DNA of 64,000 nucleotides, from positions 3,224,001 through 3,288,000 of the forward strand of contig OZ271855.1 of the NCBI GenBank assembly GCA_965601955.1. Direction: 5' to 3'. The DNA comes from RHLJ01 sp965601955 (lineage in GTDB: Bacteria > Bacteroidota > Rhodothermia > Balneolales > Balneolaceae). The notes beneath the pieces were generated by a model. It was not told the DNA's origin, ran no database searches, and was given only the letters and a program-made list of their open reading frames with translations. The position numbers and the translations under genes are program-made. Of this stretch, positions 1 through 10,148 are shown piece after piece (the first letter of the stretch is position 1; each line of letters opens with the position of its first letter).

Positions 1-463
1 CACTTTCTGCGAGTAACGTGGCTATCGGCTTAAGCAGAATGAATAGGACATAGATAAACCCACTTACCCTCCGGGACACCTGAAGCGGATTGTTAATAGC
101 GATGATCTTCGGAGTGATTTCGCTTAAGATTAAAATTGTAAAGGTTAGTACTACAACTTCAATGGCATAAACAAGTACTTCTGAAAGGCCAATCAGAACC
201 ATCAAGCTCCCGGTTATTGCGGCTGCCATAACGGATGCCATGATATTGGTGAAAGTATTCCCAATTAAAATAGTAGCTAATAACCTTCTGGGCCTGTTGA
301 GCATTGACAGAATTCTGTCATCTGCTGAATGGGGTTTCTCATCTTGCTTTAAATCTTCCAGCCTGTGCGTCAGAGAAAAAAAAGCAACCTCTGAGCCTGA
401 AAACACCGCTGAAAAGACAAGCCCCAAAATCATAATTGCAGCTTGAATGCCGATTACCAGCAT
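1..463 (-). CDS. CNNM/DUF21 membrane protein (GldE/CorC-like), 5' part
   Basis: The reverse strand is open from about position 541 down to the window edge. It encodes an N-terminal DUF21 (CNNM) transmembrane region with a first helix, the motif FSGSEVAFFSL, LLATILIGNTFTNI, and LILSEITPKIIAI. These are hallmarks of the HlyC/CorC/CNNM family, whose Bacteroidota member GldE is tied to gliding motility and whose other members handle Mg2+/Co2+. The CBS and CorC_HlyC domains expected downstream lie outside the window, so the gene is partial. I chose ATG at 463. The frame stays open upstream to a TTG at 541 with plausible coding sequence, so the true start may be further out. Neither has a clear ribosome-binding site. 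The family call is secure; whether it is gldE itself is not. Confidence 0.75.
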   Translation of the reverse strand, partial: MLVIGIQAAIMILGLVFSAVFSGSEVAFFSLTHRLEDLKQDEKPHSADDRILSMLNRPRRLLATILIGNTFTNIMASVMAAAITGSLMVLIGLSEVLVYAIEVVVLTFTILILSEITPKIIAINNPLQVSRRVSGFIYVLFILLKPIATLLAES

Positions 464-589
464 ATCAATTTCGCCGGAAGAAACTATAAATGCCGTGTTT
501 TGAAATGCTAAAGAAAGAGTATCAAAAAAATTATAGATCAAGAAAGTGAGCTAATTTTCAAGAATGTAATGAGCTAATAAGTTGCTACA

Positions 590-624
590 AAATAAAAAAG
601 CGCCGAAGCAAAGCCCCGACGCTT
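590..624 (-). terminator. Rho-independent terminator after ssb
   Basis: Read on the reverse strand, a 12-bp stem (598-609 pairing with 613-624, three G-U pairs) with a 3-nt loop is followed by a T-rich run ending near 590. It lies just downstream of the ssb stop codon at 647, so it most likely ends ssb transcription. Confidence 0.85.
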
Positions 625-646
625 AAAAGGTACCAAAAAATGGTGT

Positions 647-1108
647 TTAAAATGGAAGATCGTCATCCATATCATCAAAGTTACTGCCTAACTCTACATT
701 GCTAGACATTTGTGAACTTTGTGCGGCTGGTGTGCCTTGTCCAGGATTTTGATTTGCGGGACCTGAACCTCCGCTTCCTTTACTATCAAGCATGGTCATT
801 TGTAACGCTTTGATTTCAGTGGTATACCTCTTTTGCCCCTGATTATCTTCCCACTGGCGGGTTTGCAAAGGACCTTCAACATAGATCAAAGAACCTTTTC
901 TAAGGTACTGCTGACAAATCTCTGCTAACCTGCCCCATGCAACCACACGGTGCCATTCGGTTCGTTCCTGGTATTCTCCATTTCCGTCCTTGTAGCGCTC
1001 GCTTGTGGCAAGGCTAAGTGTTGCAACGGCGGTATTAGCCTGGGTGTATCTTACTTCTGGATCCTGGCCTAGTCGGCCAATTAACATTACTTTATTTAGT
1101 GAACTCAT
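647..1108 (-). CDS. ssb: Single-stranded DNA-binding protein
   Basis: A 153-residue protein of typical bacterial SSB length. Residues 1-105 form the OB fold, with MSSLNKVMLIGRLGQDPEVRYT at the start (SLNKVMLIGRLG is the family signature) and WHRVVAWGRLAEI in the middle. A Gly/Gln/Asn/Ser-rich linker (about 110-140) leads to the acidic tail DDDLPF, the conserved peptide that recruits replication and repair partners. It coats single-stranded DNA as a tetramer in the cytoplasm during replication, recombination and repair. It has its own strong terminator and sits about 120 bp from the upstream permease gene, so it is probably monocistronic. Confidence 0.97.
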   Translation of the reverse strand: MSSLNKVMLIGRLGQDPEVRYTQANTAVATLSLATSERYKDGNGEYQERTEWHRVVAWGRLAEICQQYLRKGSLIYVEGPLQTRQWEDNQGQKRYTTEIKALQMTMLDSKGSGGSGPANQNPGQGTPAAQSSQMSSNVELGSNFDDMDDDLPF

Positions 1109-1199
1109 TACGTATCCTGCTGTCTAATTAGTGTTTCGTTTTGCAAGGTAAGACTTAATTAAACCGAATGCCTTACAAAGAAATTTTTATCGAGCAAGG

Positions 1200-1222
1200 A
1201 TCATTAAGTATTACTTAATGAT
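1200..1222. repeat. AT-rich perfect palindrome between ssb and the permease gene
   Basis: A 10-bp perfect stem (1200-1209 with 1213-1222, loop ATT) is followed on the + side by ATTTTTT. It lies just past the stop of the permease gene at 1232. It could act as a terminator in the + direction or a 3'-end stabiliser; direction cannot be decided. Confidence 0.5.
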
Positions 1223-1231
1223 ATTTTTTGA

Positions 1232-2323
1232 TCACTCTTCTGACCACCCAAATATCTTACGCACTCTTTTTAATGTAATGGCATGCTTTTCAGAGCCTTC
1301 TGTACCAAGAAGAAAAGCATAGGGCTTAAGTTCGGTTACACTTTCACAGAATATTTTAAGCATCCCCAGTGATGGAATTACCAAGAACATACCCGGAAGC
1401 CCCCAAATTAATCCTCCGGCAATTAATGAGAAAATGATGACCAGGGGATTTATGCGAACATACGATCCCGTGATATTTGGGGTAAGAATATTATTTTCGG
1501 TGAACTGGATAACAAAAAACTGGATGACTACCGCTCCGGCTATAGCTGGAGATTGAACAGCCAACACAAAAATGGCTACTATACCATATCCAAGTACGGT
1601 ACCCAAATATGGAATAAGGTTAAATATCGCGGCTATTACGCCTAATAAAATCGGATACTTTACTCCTATTAATTGAAAACCAAGGGAGTTTATTACTACT
1701 AAAATCAGGCAAACCACAATCAACCCTTTGAGGTATTTTGGCACTACAAACGCTGCCTTATTTATTACTTCTTGCGCAGTAACTTCATTTTCCTTTTTTA
1801 CCACCATTGAAATAAAATCCCTGAACTTGTCTCTATAAAATAGAAGCAGGAAAGTATACACCGGGATAAGTGCTAATGCGATAACAGTATTCCTTCCAGC
1901 CTCAATCAGAGACCCAAAATAATCTCCTGAAAGACCGGCTGTAGTCAGGATAGAATTCTGCTGCTCAACGGGTATCCCCATAACATCTACAATCCACGTT
2001 TGCAGCGACCTGATATTTAGGGCAATCTGATCTCTTAGTTGTGGCAGGTCATCACTAAAGCGATCGAAAAGCTGTGCTATAACTATAATGACTCCTAGTA
2101 TTATGGCCATAAAACTGAGGATCACCACAAAGTTGGTAGCTATCCTGGGCAACCTTTTTATCTCCAACCATTGTGCTGCGGGATAGAGTAAGTATGCCAA
2201 AAAGATGCTGAAGAATAAAGGTACTAAAAGCTGCTTGGTTATACTCAAAACGGCTACCACCGCAAAAATGAGCATAATCCTTACCAGATACCGGACGGAA
2301 ATGGGATAATCGTGTGCCTTCAT
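1232..2323 (-). CDS. AI-2E family transporter (PerM/YhhT-like permease)
   Basis: A 363-residue polytopic inner-membrane protein. Hydrophobic segments near residues 15-55, 65-90, 150-175, and several between 200 and 330 match the roughly eight-helix layout of the AI-2E/PerM family. Family-like stretches include YPILLGVIAAIFNLIPYLG (about 225-245) and the C-terminal GGLIWGLPGMFLVIPSLG. Members have been linked to autoinducer-2 export or Na+/H+ antiport, but the substrate here cannot be told from sequence. It ends near an AT-rich palindrome and has no close co-directional partner, so no operon context helps. Confidence 0.88.
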   Translation of the reverse strand: MKAHDYPISVRYLVRIMLIFAVVAVLSITKQLLVPLFFSIFLAYLLYPAAQWLEIKRLPRIATNFVVILSFMAIILGVIIVIAQLFDRFSDDLPQLRDQIALNIRSLQTWIVDVMGIPVEQQNSILTTAGLSGDYFGSLIEAGRNTVIALALIPVYTFLLLFYRDKFRDFISMVVKKENEVTAQEVINKAAFVVPKYLKGLIVVCLILVVINSLGFQLIGVKYPILLGVIAAIFNLIPYLGTVLGYGIVAIFVLAVQSPAIAGAVVIQFFVIQFTENNILTPNITGSYVRINPLVIIFSLIAGGLIWGLPGMFLVIPSLGMLKIFCESVTELKPYAFLLGTEGSEKHAITLKRVRKIFGWSEE

Positions 2324-2386
2324 ATCCCGACCAAGTTAATCCTTTAGTGAATAAATCTCCGTTGCTAAACTGTAAATTGTTGTAGG

Positions 2387-4306
2387 TTAGTCTCGTACTA
2401 AAACAAACTGTTGACGATCAGCATACCTTACCTTATCAAAAAAGTCTTTTAACTCATTGAAGTTCTCCGGCTCTATTTTTTTCTGCATAATCGAGAAGGT
2501 TCTGTAATACACCAACTCGCCTTCTCCTAACTCTTCAAAATCTGCAGAAAAATCGCCAAACTCATTACTGTACTCAACATCAGCTGGCGCTGACTCTATC
2601 GAAAACCCATCCGGAGTTTTGAACACTATAGAATCAGATTGCATAAAGGTGTATGGTAAATAAACAGGCTGCTCTCTTTTTTCATCATCATCCAGGGTAA
2701 AAAACCAACGATTCATTTTATTTACCGGTACAAAAATTCTTTTTTCTGATGCCTGTGTGTAGTTAGCTAGACGGGCTTTAAAACTATATGCCGAATAATC
2801 ATCTCGGGTATTTATATCATCAAAGCTGTACTCGATTACGTTCGTATTGTCTACCCCTATCTCATCTTCTATCCACTCCTCTCGTTCCTTTTCTGAAACC
2901 GGAAGTATATCCATTAAAAGGTAATCCTGAAGTATCCCTTCCCTTTTAGTTTCATTTTCGATGATTGTTGAACCGTCTTCAGCAATGTTTACAAAATAAT
3001 TACTGGTGGATAGATTGGCTGAATACTCATACGATGGCGTTTCAATTACTTCTCCACCTTCTTCAGTAACCAGGAGCGCATACTTACCTTCATTGTCTGG
3101 CCCAATATGATTTGGTGGAAAATATTTGCTGGTACACTCAAGCCACATTACCTCACCGTTCTCCAGAGTGACTTTTAGGATCACATGATTGAACTGATTA
3201 CTCGGAAAATCAACATTCATAAACTGGTCATTGATACCCCTGTAAATAAGTACGCTTTCTGCTTTAATGCCCGCGTATTCAAGTATTGCATGCATATAGT
3301 TAGTTAATGCCTTACAATCTCCATAGCTATTTTGGAACACATAATCTGCTGTAAATGGCTTCCAACCTCCTATCCCTAGCTGTATACTTACATACCTTGA
3401 TCGATCCTGTAGGTGATTAAAGAGTACTTTTACCTTCTCCTTTTCAGAGGTTATTCCTTCTATTAAAGCGTCTACTTCCCTTTTAGCTTCTTCCGGAAGT
3501 TCACGGGTATCTTTAGCAAGCTCATAATACCATTTACCAAAGGCTTTCCATGTTGATGCATCCCCATGTGATTTTTCCATTTCAAATCTCCCCGGAGCAA
3601 CCTCTACTATTGGTAATATCTCAGAGGATGGAGGTCCGAGGCTCTCTTGTTCTATTGACATAGAATTCTCAATGCTCCAGGTATAAACCTTCGACTCTCC
3701 AATTTCCTCCACTATGGGTTCGGTATCCATATTTTTATTGAAGTACCTAACCCCAGTATTCCCCTTGTCTATTAACGTGAAGTTAGCTTTCTCTACACTT
3801 TGACCTAATCGTTGAGGTCTCCAATCCGGCAGATTTAATAATCCATTGTATTCTTTTTCATACTCATATTCTATGGTGTAAGGAAATCTGCTATAGGGCA
3901 ATTCAAGCACTTTTACACGCGTATCAGAAAAGAAAGTAGAGCCCCAGGAAGTGCTATAGTCATCAGCATCGCTCAATGAGTATCTTCGAATTATCCTTCC
4001 GTCCTTATCCCTCACATTGGCAACCAAATAATTAATAGAGGTAAAATCGTTATAGAATAGAACTACATCGGAGAGGTCTTTATAATCTTTATCGTAAATA
4101 GTTACTGCTTTCTGAACCTTATAAATCGCTTTTGACGGACTCAGAATTTCGAGCGATGTATTGCTAAGACGCACTGTGGAGTGGGCATTCAAGGCAAGAA
4201 GAAGATTACTTTTGGAGTAATCTCCATACCCAATATTAGCTGTTTTTTTAGGAGCAGAGCACCCTAGAATTAATAGAATTACTGCTGCGATTTTTAACTT
4301 ATCCAT
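2387..4306 (-). CDS. DUF3857/transglutaminase-like lipoprotein (Cys and His retained)
   Basis: 639 residues. A lipobox at LLILGC puts the lipidated Cys at residue 16, so it is an envelope lipoprotein. An N-terminal DUF3857 beta-rich domain (about 45-230) precedes a transglutaminase-like domain (about 280-400). Of the five such proteins here this alone keeps the nucleophile Cys331 (in YGDCKAL) and His374 (in FNHVI). The third catalytic position, normally Asp in W-L-D-x-T, is Glu390 (WLECTS). The family is common in Bacteroidota; molecular function is unknown, with peptide crosslinking, hydrolysis or scaffolding all possible. Its start overlaps the stop of the next DUF3857 gene by 8 nt (4299-4306), so the two are translationally coupled. 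Confidence 0.85.
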   Translation of the reverse strand: MDKLKIAAVILLILGCSAPKKTANIGYGDYSKSNLLLALNAHSTVRLSNTSLEILSPSKAIYKVQKAVTIYDKDYKDLSDVVLFYNDFTSINYLVANVRDKDGRIIRRYSLSDADDYSTSWGSTFFSDTRVKVLELPYSRFPYTIEYEYEKEYNGLLNLPDWRPQRLGQSVEKANFTLIDKGNTGVRYFNKNMDTEPIVEEIGESKVYTWSIENSMSIEQESLGPPSSEILPIVEVAPGRFEMEKSHGDASTWKAFGKWYYELAKDTRELPEEAKREVDALIEGITSEKEKVKVLFNHLQDRSRYVSIQLGIGGWKPFTADYVFQNSYGDCKALTNYMHAILEYAGIKAESVLIYRGINDQFMNVDFPSNQFNHVILKVTLENGEVMWLECTSKYFPPNHIGPDNEGKYALLVTEEGGEVIETPSYEYSANLSTSNYFVNIAEDGSTIIENETKREGILQDYLLMDILPVSEKEREEWIEDEIGVDNTNVIEYSFDDINTRDDYSAYSFKARLANYTQASEKRIFVPVNKMNRWFFTLDDDEKREQPVYLPYTFMQSDSIVFKTPDGFSIESAPADVEYSNEFGDFSADFEELGEGELVYYRTFSIMQKKIEPENFNELKDFFDKVRYADRQQFVLVRD

Positions 4307-6281
4307 CTGCCTGTTTCGTTAGAACAATGTTAGCATCAAGCATAACTGCCATCTGGTCGTACATTTTTTTAAGCTCAGTATATTCACCGGGCATAAAACG
4401 GTACTTCTTTATCCGAAAAATGTAATTCATCATTACCGTGTTTCCCTCTGCCTGAGTTATTCTTCTAAACTCTGCAGAATTATCAGGTAACCTATAGAGT
4501 ATAGATTGAGGTAATTCATCTACAGTCCAATCTTCTGGAAACGTAATCGTATACACAAGGTTTTGAGAGAACGGGTAATCATAATCAACAGGAAATGATC
4601 TGTTTTTCTTTTTGAATGGGTTTTCTCTCTTTCCGATAATCATAGGATTGATGTAGAGAACCTCCGAATCCATATTCTCTTCAACATGAAAATTTATTTC
4701 TAAATCGAAAGATTCGTCCAATACATCTTTCGTAATCTTTACTGAGTCGATTACATAGTTATCGGGCATTTTTAATATCTCATCCTGTACACTTTTTGCC
4801 ATATCAGATCCGTCTACTTCTTCCCTCCTGTTATATGCAAGATATCCCTTGTTAGATAACTTGAGGTTACCGACGAAACCGTCATCAGTAACCTGGATAT
4901 TCACCTGGCATACTTCACTTGTAGCAACCCTGTTATCAACCGGAACCCACAACTCTTCATCCGGATAGATAAGTAAACCTTCTCCATTCAGCACTTCCTG
5001 AGGCAGTAAATTATAAGGTAGCTTATCATCCGTTGCGTCTAGCAGATAATAAAGTCCATCCACTTCTGCATATGCAATAGTGTGATTGAATTGAATAGTT
5101 CCAGGAAATGGACGAATTATCTCCCCATGAGAACGCGTGCTTACAATTACCGGGTGTGCCTCTAATCCTACGCCCCTTAGAAAATCCACAAGGATAAGAT
5201 TTATCGACGTTCCGTTTCCCGTTCCTTTTTCATAAACATCTTCAGGTTTTTCGAAAGACCAAAGCCCATAGTTCCTATCCCATGCCATCACTTCTGAAAC
5301 GTGATTATATACCTTGATTAATTTATCAAAATCGGAGTCAGAGTCCTCAACAATTCCTGCTACTTTGCTTTTTACCCACCTTCCATTTAATCGTTTTCCA
5401 AAATCTTCATCCCCCAGCATATCATTAACTAAACCTTCCCATGTGGTCATGTAGTTCTCACCTAAAGAGTACGGCATCTGAATAGAGGCGAGTTTATATC
5501 TAATATGCGATAGGTAATCTAAAGAAGCCTTCATATAGGGCTCTCCCTTAATTGCTGGAAGGTCTTTCATTGCATAGTGATACTCCGTCCCAATGAATTC
5601 CAAACGTTCAGTTGAGCCTATATTGGCACTTCTGATTGTAATATTATCGTTATATGTTTTTTGTTGATTTATCTCGTATAGATGAAATCCCCGGCTAACA
5701 GTTAAAAAATTAAACCATTCCGGTATCCTGGCTTTGTATTCACTCCATATAACAGGAATATCCGATTGGAACACCCAGTCTGGAAAATCAAGTGGATTAT
5801 TTGAAACTATTTCATAAGAATATTCAATCACGCTGCCTTTTTTCAACCCAGGAATAGTGAATTTAACCTCGGAGGTATACTCTGAGATTTCTTCTACAAA
5901 ACGATCCCTCCGCCCTACACTTTCTTTTATAACCTTACCACTTTCATCCAGGATATGACTTTCGGCCTTAATCCGATTGACCTCCTGAGGGTTATTTGAG
6001 TTATCATTTCTAAATCTAATAGAAATACCTCCTTGGTCGAGGCCTTCATCTGTAAGTATTTTTATTCGGACATGCCTCTTTATGGTAAGCCTAAATTCAT
6101 TATTCAGAAACTGAAGGTCGGACTCTCCAGTTGAAAAAAGCGTTACTGCACTTGCTGTCGAATCTTTATCATAGACCTCCATTTCGAGGTGTTCTTGAGG
6201 AATATCCCCAAATTTAAACGTTTGAGATTTTATCCCAGTTGATAGTAAAAGTAATAGAGTAATTAGGAGTAGTCGTATCAT
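4299..6281 (-). CDS. DUF3857 protein with inactive transglutaminase fold
   Basis: 660 residues with a signal peptide (MIRLLLITLLLLLSTGIKS, then QTFKFGDIP). DUF3857 region about 40-240, transglutaminase-like region about 300-430, then a beta-rich C-terminal domain. Where the lipoprotein partner has Gly-Asp-Cys, this protein has Gly-Asn-Gly (Gly357 in GTGNGTS). His (QFNHTIAY) and Asp (LLDATD) remain, so transglutaminase or protease chemistry is unlikely and a binding role is favoured by inference. It is the upstream, overlapping partner of the 2387-4306 gene and a close paralogue of the 6381-8354 product, consistent with tandem duplication. Confidence 0.85.
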   Translation of the reverse strand: MIRLLLITLLLLLSTGIKSQTFKFGDIPQEHLEMEVYDKDSTASAVTLFSTGESDLQFLNNEFRLTIKRHVRIKILTDEGLDQGGISIRFRNDNSNNPQEVNRIKAESHILDESGKVIKESVGRRDRFVEEISEYTSEVKFTIPGLKKGSVIEYSYEIVSNNPLDFPDWVFQSDIPVIWSEYKARIPEWFNFLTVSRGFHLYEINQQKTYNDNITIRSANIGSTERLEFIGTEYHYAMKDLPAIKGEPYMKASLDYLSHIRYKLASIQMPYSLGENYMTTWEGLVNDMLGDEDFGKRLNGRWVKSKVAGIVEDSDSDFDKLIKVYNHVSEVMAWDRNYGLWSFEKPEDVYEKGTGNGTSINLILVDFLRGVGLEAHPVIVSTRSHGEIIRPFPGTIQFNHTIAYAEVDGLYYLLDATDDKLPYNLLPQEVLNGEGLLIYPDEELWVPVDNRVATSEVCQVNIQVTDDGFVGNLKLSNKGYLAYNRREEVDGSDMAKSVQDEILKMPDNYVIDSVKITKDVLDESFDLEINFHVEENMDSEVLYINPMIIGKRENPFKKKNRSFPVDYDYPFSQNLVYTITFPEDWTVDELPQSILYRLPDNSAEFRRITQAEGNTVMMNYIFRIKKYRFMPGEYTELKKMYDQMAVMLDANIVLTKQADG

Positions 6282-6380
6282 TTCTTAAGCCCTTGTAATT
6301 GATGAGCTAAAATACTTTTTGCTCACAATAATATAAATCAAGTAGCCCTCAAATTGATACATATCTTGAGGTATTTTTAT

Positions 6381-8354
6381 TCAGTCCCCTCTCTGTCTCG
6401 TGATAATAATACTGGCATCTATTGTTGCCATCATTCGATCATACATACTCTTTAACTCTCCATATTCTCCTGGCATAAAACGATACTTCTCAATTCGTAA
6501 AATATCGTTCATTATTACCGTATTTCCATCTACCTGTATTAATCTCTGAAACTTCCCTCCATTATTTGGCAATCTGTGAGTTATTGGCTCTGGTAACTTA
6601 TCTACAATCCACCCATCTGGGATTGTAAGTGAATAAACCATGTTTTCCGAAAATGGAAAATTGTAATCGACAGGGAAATATCTCTCATTTTTTATAAAAG
6701 GGTTTTGCCAATCTCCGATAACCATGGGATTGAAGTATAGAACTTCAGAATCCAAATTCTCCTTGATATGAAAATCTACTTCTACACCGAAAGATCCATC
6801 CAATACATCTTTGGCGATCCTAACAGAATCAATCAAATAGTTATCAGTAGTTTTTAAGATTTCTTCCTTTATACTTCTTTTAAGGGCAGAAGTATCAACC
6901 TTTATTCTCCGGTTATATGCAAAATAGCCCTTACTCGATAAATTGAGAGTGCCCTTAATACCTCTTTCTGAAATTTGAATATTGACGCTGCATACCTCGT
7001 TTGATGCCATCTTATTATCTAATGGAATCCAAAGTTCTTTGTTTGGATGAATAAGCAACCCTTCTCCATTTAGCACTTCAGGAGACAACAGGTTATATGG
7101 TAAATTTTCGTTTGTCGCGTCAAGTAAATGATATCCTCCATCTACTTCTACATATGCAATAGTATGATTGAATTGATCAAAGCCGGGAAATTCACGGGCT
7201 ATTTCTCCATTCAAGCGGGTACTAATTATCACCGGATAAGCTTCTAAACCCGCAGCTCTTAAAAAATCGACTAGAATAAGATTAATGGAGGTACCATTCC
7301 CTGAGCCCTCTTCATACACCAATTCTGGTCTTTTGACCGACCAAAGCCCATATTCTCCATCCCATGTTATTGCCTTTGAAACATGATTATAAACCTCAAC
7401 TAGCTTATCAAAATCAGTATCTGAGTTGTCAACGAATTCAGTTACTTCTTTTCCAACCCATTTACCATTCAATCTTTTTCCAAAATGATCGTCTTGAAGC
7501 ATCTCGGTAATAAGCTCTGTCCAGGTGTATGCAAATTCTTCATAAAATCGATCGGGAAACTCTATGGAAACAGGTTGATATCTGATTTGAGATAAATAAT
7601 CATTTGCAGTTTTCATGTAAGGTAATTCTTCAAAAGCAACGAGATCCTTCATTACCAATCTATATTCGCTCCCCTGTACCTGAAGCGTCACAAAGTCATC
7701 AAATGATACATAATCTGTATAGGATTCCTGTGTATTGATATGGTAGTCATGAAACCCTTTTGTAACACTTGAAAGTGTAAGCCAATCCGGAATACGAATT
7801 CTATATTCGCTCCACATCACCGGAATAGTATCCTGGAAAAACCAATCAAGAAGATCCCAGGGTGTTTCTGAGTAGATCTCATAGGAATACTCAAATATAT
7901 CTCCCTTTTTTAGATTTGAAATCGAGACTCCTAATTCTGAGATATGACTCGACACCCTTTCCTCGAAGTAATCTTCTCTTGGAATTTCTCTTGTCACAAA
8001 AGAGCCACTTTCGTCTAATGAATAGCTCGCTGTTTTCAGATTTCTTATTCTCTGAGGAAAGTCAGACCAATTATTCCAAAACAGAATTGAGATATTTCCA
8101 AATGTCTGTTCTTCATCGGTAAGAATTTTTACCCTCTCATGTACCCTTGCCTTAAGAATAAACTCACCTCTACGAAAATCAATATCAGATTCACCTATCG
8201 CAAAGAGTACTACTGCACTTGCTGTTGGATCATTTTCATAAATCTGCATCTCCAAATGCTCACGGGGAATATCACCAAATGTATGTACCTGTGATCGAAT
8301 CTCTCCCGATATCACTAGCAAGAGTATGGTAGTTAGTAGTTTATTTGGGCCCAT
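6381..8354 (-). CDS. DUF3857 protein with inactive transglutaminase fold (tandem paralogue)
   Basis: 657 residues, collinear with its downstream neighbour (4299-6281): shared signal-peptide layout, F-GDIP-EHLEM near the N-terminus, SGNGTSINLILVDFLR in the transglutaminase-like region, and RFMPGEY-ELK-MYD at the C-terminus. The catalytic Cys position is again Gly, with His (QFNHTIAY) and Asp (LLDATN) kept. A 99-bp gap separates the two genes. The pair looks like a tandem duplication that has diverged well beyond recent copying. An exported, periplasmic or outer-membrane-facing role is inferred from the signal peptide; function is otherwise unknown. Confidence 0.83.
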   Translation of the reverse strand: MGPNKLLTTILLLVISGEIRSQVHTFGDIPREHLEMQIYENDPTASAVVLFAIGESDIDFRRGEFILKARVHERVKILTDEEQTFGNISILFWNNWSDFPQRIRNLKTASYSLDESGSFVTREIPREDYFEERVSSHISELGVSISNLKKGDIFEYSYEIYSETPWDLLDWFFQDTIPVMWSEYRIRIPDWLTLSSVTKGFHDYHINTQESYTDYVSFDDFVTLQVQGSEYRLVMKDLVAFEELPYMKTANDYLSQIRYQPVSIEFPDRFYEEFAYTWTELITEMLQDDHFGKRLNGKWVGKEVTEFVDNSDTDFDKLVEVYNHVSKAITWDGEYGLWSVKRPELVYEEGSGNGTSINLILVDFLRAAGLEAYPVIISTRLNGEIAREFPGFDQFNHTIAYVEVDGGYHLLDATNENLPYNLLSPEVLNGEGLLIHPNKELWIPLDNKMASNEVCSVNIQISERGIKGTLNLSSKGYFAYNRRIKVDTSALKRSIKEEILKTTDNYLIDSVRIAKDVLDGSFGVEVDFHIKENLDSEVLYFNPMVIGDWQNPFIKNERYFPVDYNFPFSENMVYSLTIPDGWIVDKLPEPITHRLPNNGGKFQRLIQVDGNTVIMNDILRIEKYRFMPGEYGELKSMYDRMMATIDASIIITRQRGD

Positions 8355-8555
8355 AAATATTTATAAATACTTAAGGTAAACAACTTTATTCCTGAAATAT
8401 TATATGAGCCAAGAAAAATAAATTTTCGTCAAAATTCCGGGAACCTTTTTTCTAAAGCTTACTAGAATGGATAACATTTAATGTAACACTTAACCTATGC
8501 CAGGCCTCTTACTGGCAATTCTATGCAACAAGAATTCAAATTTTAAAGCAGTATT

Positions 8556-10136
8556 ATGAATTCGCACTCTCTCTCTGTCAATTCACATTCATCAAGCTTA
8601 GATACTTACGAGGGAACCTGGGGAAAAGCTCAAGCTGCCCATCTAACCAGAAGAACTCATTTTGGAAATAAAGTAAGTGATCTTAACCGTCTTCGAGCAC
8701 TGGGCTCAGCCTCTAATGCAGTAAATACCATTGTAGATGAAGCTGCGGCCGCGATCTTGCCCGATGATCCTTCATGGTACAATTCCGGTAATTCAGGAGA
8801 TATACTGGATATGTACGACATCCAGTTCCGTTGGATGGACCGCATGTACAATGGCGGGCTCATGGAGCGAATGCTCCTCTTTTGGAGTAACCACTTTGCT
8901 GTTTCTTATCAGAATATGAATGACCTCCCCGGCAAAGCGCCTAACAGCTATAGCAGCCACATGTACAAGTACTTCAAATTACTACAAACACATGGCTTTG
9001 GAGATTTTAAAGAACTGGTACGTCAGGTTAGTAAAAACTCGGCGATGGTTTACTACCTAAATAACTATAACAATAGCTCTGGTCAGCCAAACGAAGATTT
9101 TGCCCGAGAACTTCTTGAACTGTTTACTCTTGGGCCAAAAGACAAAAATGAATCCGACAATTATACTGAGGGTGATGTAGCTGAAGTAGCAAGAGCTGTA
9201 ACCGGATGGAGAGTAAATGATGCTACCTTAGCTGGTTATTTCGATAATAGCCGATACGATGCTGGCTCAAAAACCATTCTTGGCCAGTCGGATACCTTCG
9301 ACCTTGACGGGGTTATCGATTTAGTATTCGATCAAAAGCCGAATGAAGTAGCCTGGTTCCTATGCCGCAAACTCTATGTGTTCTTCATAAGTGCGGAGCC
9401 GGATAATAATGCGATTCAAAATCTTGCTGATCATTGCATTAGTGTGAACTTTAACATTGCGGAAGTATTAAAAAATCTTCTTAGCAGTGCCCACTTTTAT
9501 GAAGACCGGTTTATGGGTTCTCGCATTAAAAGCCCCATTGAAGTATTCACCAGCTTTCTTCGCCAGTTGGAGATAGCCCCTTCTTCCGAAATCAAAGAGT
9601 ACATTAGGCTAAGAATGCAGGAGTTAAATGAAGAATTACTCCGTCCTGAAACTGTATTCGGATGGTCAGGTTATAACCCTCCAGATTCTGATGGAACTCC
9701 TGGCCATTATACCTGGCTTAATACCAATTTAATGCCTTCGCGATGGGACAACCTTACCGATCTCATCTATGGATATGATGGTGGCGGAGATTTATATGAT
9801 CCCATTAAAATCGCCGAAAAAGTATCGGACCCTTCCAACCCTTTTAGCGTAGCTGAAGATATTGCTGAACATGTACTTTCCCTCCCTCTTGACCAGGTAG
9901 GAATTAGAGAAGTAGAAGAAGATTTCGCAGGAAATCCTGATTTGGCGCCTGATTTAACAGGTTTTCCCGATTATAAAATCAACCTTTCCAAAATTCTGCT
10001 GGGTGATATCCCCTGGTACGAATGGACTGCAAATAGCGATGCCGAGGACAACCTTTTCTACGAAGATACCTTCGCAGAAAATCTCCGGCAATACATTTCA
10101 TATCTCATTCAATTACCAGCTTACCAACTTATTTAA
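8556..10136 (+). CDS. DUF1800 domain-containing protein
   Basis: 526 residues matching the DUF1800 family along most of its length: AHLTRRTHFG near residue 28, a central MLLFWSNHFAVSY, and NEDFARELLELFTLG, the conserved family stretch. The molecular function is not established. DUF1800 genes are almost always followed by a DUF1501 gene, as here with only 12 nt between them, and the pair is thought to act outside the cytoplasm. No obvious signal peptide is present at the chosen ATG, which is unusual if the protein is exported; it may travel with the Tat-targeted partner. Start chosen because the family homology begins soon after it. Confidence 0.85.
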   Translation: MNSHSLSVNSHSSSLDTYEGTWGKAQAAHLTRRTHFGNKVSDLNRLRALGSASNAVNTIVDEAAAAILPDDPSWYNSGNSGDILDMYDIQFRWMDRMYNGGLMERMLLFWSNHFAVSYQNMNDLPGKAPNSYSSHMYKYFKLLQTHGFGDFKELVRQVSKNSAMVYYLNNYNNSSGQPNEDFARELLELFTLGPKDKNESDNYTEGDVAEVARAVTGWRVNDATLAGYFDNSRYDAGSKTILGQSDTFDLDGVIDLVFDQKPNEVAWFLCRKLYVFFISAEPDNNAIQNLADHCISVNFNIAEVLKNLLSSAHFYEDRFMGSRIKSPIEVFTSFLRQLEIAPSSEIKEYIRLRMQELNEELLRPETVFGWSGYNPPDSDGTPGHYTWLNTNLMPSRWDNLTDLIYGYDGGGDLYDPIKIAEKVSDPSNPFSVAEDIAEHVLSLPLDQVGIREVEEDFAGNPDLAPDLTGFPDYKINLSKILLGDIPWYEWTANSDAEDNLFYEDTFAENLRQYISYLIQLPAYQLI

Positions 10137-10148
10137 GGGAGACTCATC